A stretch of 64,000 bases of DNA, taken from contig OY986437.1 in the NCBI GenBank assembly GCA_963920525.1, positions 57,112,830 through 57,176,829 on the forward strand. The letters run 5' to 3'. Source of the stretch: Dichetophora obliterata (lineage: Eukaryota; Arthropoda; Insecta; Diptera; Sciomyzidae). Position numbers and translations under genes: made by a program. Position 1 is the stretch's first letter. Every line of letters starts with the position of its first letter. Of the stretch, positions 56,311-64,000 are shown piece by piece. The notes beneath the pieces are model-generated. The model was not told the origin of the DNA, ran no database searches, and saw only the letters and a list, made by a program, of their open reading frames with translations.

Positions 56311-57049
56311 CGAGAGTTCGTCAAGGTCATTGAAGAACCAGTTGCCTTAGTGGAGGAAGCGTTTTTGAGCCAGCACTGGGCAAGTGCAAAGGAAATGTAC
56401 TGTATATTCTTCCTCCTCTCCATTTCTACAGCTTCTGCAGAAGTCTTTGTGGGGTATGTTCAATCTTTGAGAGTGTGTTCCATTAATCCTTTAAACAATT
56501 TGTTATGTTTTGCAATGGAAACAAATAAATTCTTAAAGCTTTTAAAGGACATGCATGTAGATTCATTCCATCAAAGCAAAATGTTTATGATGATGCGACA
56601 AAATAGAAAGTTGTTTCAGTATTTAATACGCAAAACAGGTGGCATTTGGTGCTTGAGTTCTTAAAGCAATCCGAAATGTTATGGTCATAAAAAGAAAAGG
56701 TACTGAAATCCGTGCTAGAACTGAGAAAAAACTTGTTAATGCAGAACACTTCGTAAATTATAATTTTATTAACTATACCATTTTTCGAGTTGGATTTAAT
56801 TTCAAAGAACTATTTTCACGTTATTTGCATTTTGCGACCGCTTAAAACATAAACAAACTACACGCTGCATTTAATTATCTAAAGTCAAAAAATTTTCTTT
56901 ATCGCTCAATTAAAAGATTAGTTTGCCAGTCTGCGTAAAAACAAAAGTGTTTATAAAACAAGTCAACTATACAAATGGTCTCCGTATCTAGATAAATACT
57001 CCGTTATAAGAAGGTGTGAAAAAATGTTCACTCAAGCGTGTCTATAGAT

Positions 57050-57183
57050 ACAAAGCGTTCAATAATACTTCCGCGAAATCATTATTGCACTAATCTTTGG
57101 ATAGCATATTATCACGAACAATTTCATCATGTACATCATGACACTTGTCTCAATGAGCTCCGCAAGAAGTTTAATATACCACG
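57050..57183 (+). pseudogene. BEL/Pao integrase zinc-finger region fragment
   Basis: Frames give RSIILPRNHYCTNLWIAYYH and HHVHHDTCLNELRKKFNIPR. This is the PIILP...H....I...H...HH.G block before the BEL/Pao integrase core. It ends at the 8-bp duplication ATACCACG. Confidence 0.75.
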
Positions 57184-58454
57184 CAGTGTTTGGACTTTAC
57201 TGCAGTTGCAGTAGATCTACTGCGCTCTTTACCAAAACTTGATGTTCTACTGCATCACTGCGGTTTTTTCAAATCTACTGCGTCTTATTCGCAACAAATA
57301 TTTTTATGGTTATTTTTTTTGATATTTTTGGAATATATCAGCATTGATGTTGATTATAAAAATGTAGTTTCAGGGGCCCATTACAACTGTATAGCGGTCT
57401 TAGCGTTGAAATAGAAGAAAGTAATCTGTCAGATGAAGCTGTCATGCAATAAAAAAATTATTTTTAAATTTTACATAAGTTTTGCGACAAAATTAAGAAT
57501 TGATTAGCTCTTAAAGACCGTGATTGAATTTTTCTATGGCAAATATATTTTGAATCAGTAAGAAATATGTTTCTGCAATATGCAAATATATAGTAAAACA
57601 TAGTTATGTATATATTTTTTTTTTATTATTTCAGTCAATGAACATAAGTTCTTACAGACTACGATTTGAGATATAATTATATTTATTCTTAAAATATTTA
57701 CAACAATCTTAATAAACATTATTTAGCAAATACCTGAGAGAATTCTTTGAATTTGCAAAATTCAAAAAGTTACAATGTAGCATAAAATTATTGAACTCTA
57801 GCATAGCCCTAATTATTGGTGAGTTAATGGCATAGTTTGTTCTGTACGTTCCTAGATAGAATAAATCAAAATGTCTTAAGGATCTGGAGGGAACATTAAA
57901 ATAAATGCCAGTAATTCAGGGCAGTCAACCGTACCAACAACAATATCATACAAGAAAAGAAGAGACAAAATTATTCTTCTATTCTGTAGAGTTTTTAAAT
58001 AATTTAAACTACAACGATCACTAGCATGTCAGCAGCTTCCTCTAGGAGCAAAACGTTAGCACTTCATTCTGTTGTTGTTCAAGCGAACAGTTCAAAAAGC
58101 TTGAAAACAAAAATGAACTACTGACCCAAAGCTTGCCAAGAGAGGCCTTTTAAAGCAATTCAAAGTAAGCTAAATTGGAGTGCTTTTTTCCTATGACATG
58201 CAATGTTAAAATTACAATGGTATGTCATACGTCCGCGCTTTCAGCTGACTTGTAAGCACTCAAAAAGGCCTTTCGGAGTGCTTTTTTTATGATGGGATGT
58301 TATTAGTATAAAATCTACATACATTAGTAGTAAATGTACGTACATAATTGTAAATAAAAAAGAACCCTTAAAAAACTATTGCCAAAAAATTCGTTTTACT
58401 GCGTTTTTTTTTTAAAATTCACTGCAATTTACGAATTTTCAAGTTCGAACCCTG
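57184..58454. mobile_element. hAT-type element, 1271 bp, inserted in BEL/Pao integrase
   Basis: ATACCACG at 57176-57183 and 58455-58462 is an exact 8-bp target duplication. Left end CAGTGTTTGGACTTTACTGC; right end, inverted, CAGGGTTCGAACTTG. Short phrases TACTGC(A/G) recur near both ends. No transposase. A minus-strand LINE fragment (57605-58050) sits inside. Confidence 0.85.
57605..58050 (-). pseudogene. LINE C-terminal fragment inside the hAT-type element
   Basis: Minus strand: SDRCSLNYLKTLQNRRIILS, LLFLYDIVVGTVDCPELL, then in another frame RSLRHFDLFYLGTYRTNYAI. This closely parallels the end of the LINE at 0.8-3.3 kb (LKTLESRRSVLSLLFVFDI...VDCPALL...LRNFDPFYLEMHRSNYA). A T-rich run at 57609-57632 marks its poly(A) end. 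Extreme 5' truncation. Confidence 0.8.
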
Positions 58455-58462
58455 ATACCACG

Positions 58463-59400
58463 TCTTCGAGTTGAGCACCAAAAGATTCAGCGTAATTGTT
58501 ACTACTGCAAAAATGTTAACTCCACTCCTGTGGTTTCAGAAATGTCTCAATTATCCAATTCTCCTTTATCCGCATTTAGTCGTCCATTCTCACATGTAGG
58601 CATTGACTATTTCGGCCCAATATTAGTTAAAGTGGCACAGCTTCAAAAGAAACGTTGGGCAATTCATATCGAAACAGAACATGATCTGACTACCGATATC
58701 TGAATTATGACAACTCAGAATTTTATCACTCGCCCTGGTACTCCAATAGTTCTAATGTACTGTGATAATAGAACCTACTTTCGAAGATCAAGCGCTAAAT
58801 TAAAACAAAACGCTAAAGAAATTTACCAGAAAAAGCTGGAGATTAAGTTTTCAACACTTGCAACGACTTGGTGTCTTAATCCACCAGGCTCACCACATAT
58901 AAGAGGTTGTTGGGAGAGATTAAAAAGATCAGTTAAGATAATTCTACACAAAACTTCTCCTCACTTCTGTTCTTATGACAGTACACTCAACAATGTATTG
59001 CTGGAATATGGACGTATTGTGAACGAGAGTTCACCACTACCACAAACATACGTTGAAGTAGAACCAGCACAAGAAGAAACGTTAACCCTGAATCATTTTC
59101 TACTTGGTTCATCAAATGGAGAGAAGCCACTAGGTGATTTCAATCAAAACGAGTGCATACTAAGGAAAAACTGGAGGAGAGCTCAATATTTCGCTGATTT
59201 GTTTTGGAAACGATGGGTAGAGGAGTATCTTCCTACACTTACAAAGAGGACAAAGTGGTTCACCAAGAAAAAACCGATAGCAAAGGATGATGTAGTTGTC
59301 ATCGTCGACCTAAATCTTCCTAGGAATAATTGGCCATTGGGTATTGTACAAACGGTTAATATAGCAAATGATGTAATGTCAGAAAAGCTACTATCCGAAC
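58463..59400 (+). pseudogene. BEL/Pao integrase core fragment
   Basis: CYYCKNVNSTPVVSEM gives the CxxC end of the zinc finger; FSHVGIDYFGPILVKV is the first block of the catalytic core with its Asp; then a stop at 58701-58703, FITRPGTPIVLMYCDNRTYF with the second Asp (usual SDNGTNF, here CDNRTYF), WCLNPPGSPHIRGCWERLKR with the Glu in WER, LTLNHFLLGSSNG, and the C-terminal EYLPTLTKRTKWF and DDVVVIVD. The region between the first two blocks is shortened. A long open frame (58707-59480) remains, but the protein is incomplete and loses the usual C-terminus after 59370. Confidence 0.9.
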
Positions 59401-59639
59401 GAAAACGATGTTATGGATACTCCACCTTTTATACGCTTTCAATTCAAATCAATAAGATTTATTCATTAATCACAATATAACAAAAATAAACAATATTTAA
59501 AATACTTATCGGAATAAATACAAAGTTGATTAACAAATACTGCATTCTGTTGTTTAATACAAATAAATGGCGAATGCTGTTTAACTTAGAAAATAAAAAT
59601 ACAAAATATTTTTAATTTTAAGAAACTTATTGATTACAA

Positions 59640-61105
59640 ACTAAGAACTATAGAACATTGAATAATTAAAGAACAGCAATCGAAAAAGATCATTCTTCAA
59701 AACAAAAATAAATACAATCCACTTAAATTTATAGTAAAACAGAGATAAGAGAGTTGATAGTATTTAAATCATAAGGAAATAGCCATGATTTCACTTTATT
59801 GAAAAACAGAATTTTCAAACGTATACAACGTATATTATTAGGTAAAATATTGAAAAGTCTGAGAGCCACACAAGTATAGAAGTGAAAAAAACAATTTAGG
59901 TAGTGAGGTGGAACAGTGACAAGATTTAGGTCATTAATCCTTAAATTATAGCTAGCATAGAATCTGTTTAATAGATAACCAGATCTATTAAAAAAATTCT
60001 TAGCACCCTTAAATAAAACCGATGTTTAATGGGTAAAATATTTAAGTTTCTAAATAAAGCAAACCTGCTATCTAACCTTCTTTTACCACAAATAATCCGA
60101 ATGACATGTTTTTGAGTGAAAAACAAAGGATTAATTTTATTTAAACATTGATTTAAAGCACCCATGAGATATCTTTTAAGGGCAGCAGTGTGATCTAACC
60201 ATGACATCTTCCAATCAAGTTTGAAGCCAAGTTATTTAAATGTTTTAACGCAATCAATTGAAATACATTTATCAGAGCAATGCCAAGAGTTATTATAAGT
60301 TATTGAGTGATGCGAAAAACGACAAATATTGTTACTAATTAATAATATTTTACAGCCTGCACAATGAAAGATTAACTCTTTTAATTGTAAATCATTCATT
60401 ACCTGCTACATTGAAGTACATTATTTTAGTTTTATCGCTCAAAACTAACTTGTGCGATGAAAACCAATGCCTCAGTAGTTGATTAATCGTGATTTATGGC
60501 ACAGGTTAGATTTAAAGCCGAGTCATTTTCAAAAGTACAAGCCATATCATCCGCAAATGCGATGACCTTACTGAAAAAAGGGAAACAAAAATAGAATTAA
60601 TATATATAAAAAACAAAATGGGCCCCAGAACGGAACCCTGTGGGACACCTTCTCCAATATTAATAAAGTCGCTTTGAGTATTATTTATTTTCAATTTCTG
60701 TAGTCGGTTAGATAAGTACGAACGAAACCAGGAAATAATCGAACCTCTAAAGCCATACTTGTTTAGTTCCAAAAGAAGTATTTCATGATCAACCGTATCG
60801 AAAGCTTTGGTAATATCAATTAATGGAGCAGCACAGAGTTTCTTATTATTTAAGCCATCGTAAACATTACTGCAAAAATTCAGAAGTGCGTCTACGGTTG
60901 ACAAACCCTCTCTAAAACCATATTGACAGTCACTGAAAAAATTTGATTTCCTTAAAAAAACAAGCATTCTTTTTTACAGCCTTTTCAAATAATTTAGAAA
61001 ATACAGAGATTGGTCTAATAATTACTTAAAAGACTTTTCTCGTCTTTCTTAATTTTAGCCTATAGCTTTCTTAGATCTTTCGGAAAAATTCCAGCCATTA
61101 TGCTT
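59640..61105 (-). pseudogene. Non-LTR retrotransposon relic (Jockey/CR1-like)
   Basis: Minus strand from 61105: AGIFPKDLRK, NYXRPISVFSKLFEKAV (usual NYRPIS), then an open frame 60967-60512 with QYGFREGLSTVDALLN, LIDITKAFDTVDHEILLLEL (motif A) and GEGVPQGSVLGPILFFIYIN (motif B, intact). Motif C follows in another frame as AFADDMACTF near 60550. The thumb is at 59968-60207 (TAALKRYLMGALNQCLNKIN, LDSRFALFRNLNILPI) and a decayed C-terminus reaches about 59650. At least three frame breaks. Different from the 0.8-3.3 kb copy. Confidence 0.88.
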
Positions 61106-62040
61106 TTATGCTTTTTACTTTGTACTTTGCTTATTTTGTAATAAAAAATGTGTTCTTCCTTTCAATGAAAATATTTAAATAATTTTTATTTTGGTCATTG
61201 TAGAAAAAACTTTGTGAGAATAATAACAAATTTGAAGTTCTTCTTATTTCACAAAAAATGAAATTACTCTCAATTTTACACTCATTAGTGGTATTCACAC
61301 TGACTTTGGTAGTTGGGTAGATTGGCAAATGCCGTACATTTTGTTTTTGTAAAGTGCCATTGTACCCAAGTACCCAATCTATTGTACTCTAGCTGACCAC
61401 CTGGCTTGTTGGGGTAGATTGATTTCTTGCCAAATTAAGTACTTTTCCCATGTCTTAACACCTTTTAATCAAATTTGCAACATTTTTTGTCAAGGCTGAT
61501 ATCTCGAATAATTTAAAAAAATTGCCACACCCCCTATAACCGCCCACAAATAAAAAAAAACGCTATACTTCAGAAAAAATTCGGTTATATTGGACTAACA
61601 TTTTTTAATTTTGTTCGTATGTTTACTCTCGGCAACTCAACCAAGAATGGGCGTGGTCGTACTATAAATACGCCTACTTTTCAGAAATCATTATAATTTC
61701 TGAGTTGTGCATGTTTCTATAATAAAACTTGATGTATATGTGCTATGAAACCAAGTGGTGGTCACTACATATATAAATGCTGCCAAGCCAGTAGACTATA
61801 CCGCCCTTCTACACTGTGTCCAATATATTTTCACACAACTTGTCAACCATTAATGAAAATGAAATGATACAAGTAAGCAACGTATTTCTTTTTGATAAAG
61901 CTTCCGTTATATGTATATTGCTACGTGTAAATTCAAAGTCAATTGTGTGTGTTATTTCCTGTTTATTAGTTATCAACGATGAAACCGCCATAGTAAATAA
62001 ATTTTTAAAATGTACAAACAGACCTTATCCATAAATGACA
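61106..62040. other. Unassigned DNA
   Basis: TGGGTAGATTGG (61314), its near-complement TACCCAATCTA (61370) and GGGGTAGATTGA (61411) form a small cluster of inverted phrases, as in the subterminal repeats of the pogo-like elements, but no ends were found. The frames at 61809-62034 are unconvincing. Confidence 0.4.
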
Positions 62041-62049
62041 GGAAGGATC

Positions 62050-62255
62050 CGGTCGAAATCAGTCAGTTAGAACAAAAGTGCTCATAAAATGTGTAAAAGA
62101 ACGAATTAATGGAAATCCTCAAAGTTCAATCAGAAAATTGGCAGCCAACTTCAATATATCAAGAGGATATTGTTCTGGTGTCAGACCTAGGATGCAAGGC
62201 TTACAAGAAATGCAAAGTCCATGGAGTTTCGGATGCAACCATAAAAAAGACAAGA
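62050..62255 (+). pseudogene. Tc1/mariner-type transposase N-terminal HTH relic
   Basis: LIKCVKERINGNPQSSIRKL followed by AANFNISR is the first helix-turn-helix (usual VRERIRRNPxxSxRKxAxxxxISR). A frame change gives SDLGCKAYKKCKVHGVSDAT and then KKTRKPK (usual DLGLKPYKxxKxHxLT). The second HTH and the DDE domain are missing. It may be the same family as the C-terminal relic at 25.6-26.2 kb. Confidence 0.75.
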
Positions 62256-62257
62256 AA

Positions 62258-62440
62258 GCCCAAACGCAAATTAATTTAACCGAAACACAAATTAAATTAA
62301 CCCAAAAGCAAATTAAATTAACCTGAACGCAAATTAATTTAAACCAAACGCAAATAAGTTTAACCTATGTGTAAACAAAATTAACCTAAGTGCAAATTAA
62401 ATTAACCCAAACGCAAATCAAATTAAACCAAATAAAAATT
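62258..62440 (+). repeat. Minisatellite, about 20-21 bp units
   Basis: About nine imperfect units of the form AACGCAAATTAAATTAACCC. It directly follows the transposase relic and may have grown from it. Confidence 0.85.
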
Positions 62441-62569
62441 GAACGTAACACATGCGGCTTATTATTTATATCTAATTTAGTTCATTAATGTTCACCATAT
62501 AAGAAAGAATTATTAAGTATTAAGTTCGAAAAAATTGACTGTCATTTCTTGGCAAGTGTAAACTGGGAT

Positions 62570-62618
62570 TATCGATACTTTACTTTGACGTACGTTTTAA
62601 CGAGCACAATTATCGATA
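62570..62618. promoter_or_regulatory. Pair of exact DRE motifs (TATCGATA)
   Basis: TATCGATA at 62570-62577 and again at 62611-62618, 41 bp apart. This palindrome is the DREF-binding element found in core promoters of broadly expressed fly genes. No recognised gene lies within the window on either side, so a promoter for an unknown or off-window gene is inference. Confidence 0.35.
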
Positions 62619-62659
62619 CAACAATTCAATTTACATTTAAGAAGAAGCCAAGCTCGTTC

Positions 62660-64000
62660 AAGCGCGTCAGAAGCGAATTTCATCTGGGGGGGCAGTACAA
62701 ATGGTGGTGCAAAAAAGTTCACCCAAATTTCTTCACATGAAACATGAAGAAGAGAGAAAGAAGTGGAAAATATATATTACAAAAATATAATCGTTGTAAA
62801 AAAAACTGATATTTTGAAAAACTTTTCTTCTTGAATTGTTTATCTAGCTAAAAAAGTGGGGCAACTGCCCCCTTTTTCCCCCGCTTGCTACGCCAATGAG
62901 CTCGTTCCAAGGCGCTTTGCAGAGCAAGAGTGGTTGTGCCCTCAGTGAGGGGCAGAAATACCACTTTAATCGCAGCAACCCAGTAGAATAATTGTCAAGC
63001 CCTCTTATCAGAAGCACTGCTATAACTGCTTCAAAGCAACCACTCCACAAGTCTTATAATCACTCCATTTGCATTGATTCTGAAACTCCTTCTAAATTGA
63101 AAAAAAGAAGAAGTGAGCAGAAAATGGGTCGAACACATTTCTTGCTTATCTAAAAGCAAATGGCAAAGAAAGAGCGCAACAAAAGGAAGATAAACAACTG
63201 AACACGTGTTGAAGACAGCAGTTGTAAATTTCATTGTGCGTGAAAGTTAAATAAAAAATTTAAATTAAATAAGAGTAGAAGAGGAATAAGTAAAAGTGCT
63301 ATTAATAAAAAAATATTAAAGGAAAAAAGAGAACTACAGAAGAAATTAAAAGAATGTGTTAAAAATAAAATTGATATTATAAGTGAAAGTTTTGTGTCTA
63401 AAAACCCAGTAAATTCATGCGGTGAAAATTTAAATGTAATCCTTCCTAATCCTTCATTGTTAACCATTATCCATATACATATTTGAAAACTTTACTTTTG
63501 AAAACATTGAAAAATTACATAAATTACAATAATTTTATTATAAAATCAAACATTTACTTTACAACAGTGTGTTTTAGTGCGATGAAAGCAGGTGTTTTTG
63601 AATAGATTCCATATAACCTCTTATGTAAGTACTTCTGTGTAACTTGTAATAGAAGTGCTTGAATATAACCACTTCTGAGTGCTGTTCTTTAAAACGCTTT
63701 ATGGAAATTGTTCTCGCAAAGACATTCCTGAAGCCCTTGCACATAACAACTTATATAAGCTCTTTTTGGAGAAGGGAGAGTGCAATGCCTTGCATGTTGG
63801 CTCGTTTCATATAAAAAATAATTAAGAAAAGAAACCAGTTGGTAAGGCCCTCTACCTGCCAAAGAAGTGCTTCTGCAATTGCTCCTTACTCCTTACTTTT
63901 TCTACTGGGAATCAATAGTAATGGCATTATTCATTATCAGATAATTCCAAATTCAACATGCAACTCGGACAAATTTTGTTCATTTTTGCAAGAACTTATT
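62660..64000. other. Intergenic DNA with one unassigned open stretch
   Basis: From 63251 to 63485 the plus strand is open without an in-frame ATG at its start: SRRGISKSAINKKILKEKRE, a Lys/Glu-rich helix-like part, then ISESFVSKNPVNSCGENLN. It may be a transposon remnant or an internal exon. CCCCCTTTTTCCCCCGCTTGC at 62869-62889 and GGGGCAGAAATACC nearby are unassigned. Otherwise nothing is recognised. Confidence 0.35.

Larger units (their letters stand above)
53712..59400 (+). mobile_element. BEL/Pao LTR retrotransposon relic, split by later insertions
   Basis: Four coding pieces on the plus strand follow the pol order of BEL/Pao elements: end of RT and connection (53712-53953), RNase H (55918-56165), integrase zinc-finger region (57050-57183) and integrase core (58463-59400). 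hAT-type elements with 8-bp duplications lie between the first two (53954-55909) and the last two (57184-58454); in each case the reading frame on the two sides is contiguous if the insertion and one copy of the duplication are left out. A dispersed repeat may fill 56166-56310. No gag, protease or LTRs were seen. Confidence 0.85.

Noticed and set aside
58707..59480. A possible intact host gene of 257 codons
   Set aside because: The content is BEL/Pao integrase, its first part is across a stop and the C-terminus is lost.

Overview
The window reads as nuclear DNA of a higher dipteran fly, most likely a tephritid fruit fly or a relative with a large, repeat-rich genome. It is very AT-rich and has one confident protein-coding gene. 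The dipteran assignment rests on the close fit of that gene to fly skittles, on a mini-me/DINE-type element with its (GTCY)n microsatellite and conserved core, and on the mix of Jockey/CR1-like, R1-clade, RTE-like, BEL/Pao, mariner, pogo, hAT and Harbinger relics. No bacterial or organellar genes were seen.

The gene is on the minus strand at 18.75-21.06 kb: a type I phosphatidylinositol-4-phosphate 5-kinase, best matched to skittles (sktl), with an intronless 768-codon body. A splice acceptor about 45 bp upstream of the start codon implies a 5'UTR intron, so much of 21-35 kb, which holds few decayed transposons, may be its first intron. A donor-like site four codons before the stop, with a good acceptor 91 bp further on, suggests an alternative C-terminus.

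Layout: 0.8-3.3 kb truncated non-LTR element (-); 4.1-5.1 kb mini-me-like element between diverged direct repeats; 6.5-7.2 kb palindromes and a minisatellite; 8.2-10.6 kb mariner and RT relics; 11.67-15.45 kb a foldback-like hAT-type element with 8-bp target duplications and a nested 1-kb palindromic element that has its own 8-bp duplication; 15.7-16.9 kb two MITEs; 18.6-21.3 kb sktl; 22.6-27.1 kb several LINE relics and one Tc1/mariner relic; 31.1-32.4 kb a pogo-like deletion derivative; 32.4-43.4 kb mostly unassigned AT-rich DNA with MITEs; 43.8-46.2 kb an R1-clade relic abutting a second pogo-like derivative; 47.4 kb a long (GATATA)n array; 48.2-49.7 kb a 1.4-kb palindrome; 52.2-53.3 kb an inverted-ended element of 24-bp repeats; 53.7-59.4 kb a BEL/Pao relic split by two hAT-type insertions, one of which carries a LINE fragment; 59.6-61.1 kb another LINE relic; 62.0-62.4 kb a Tc1/mariner N-terminal relic and minisatellite; 62.6 kb two exact DRE motifs.

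Apart from sktl, none of the recognised coding stretches is intact. The main interest is the record of nested insertions with readable target-site duplications, and the large palindromes that could form foldback DNA or hairpin RNA. All family calls come from motif recognition by eye; no database search was run.
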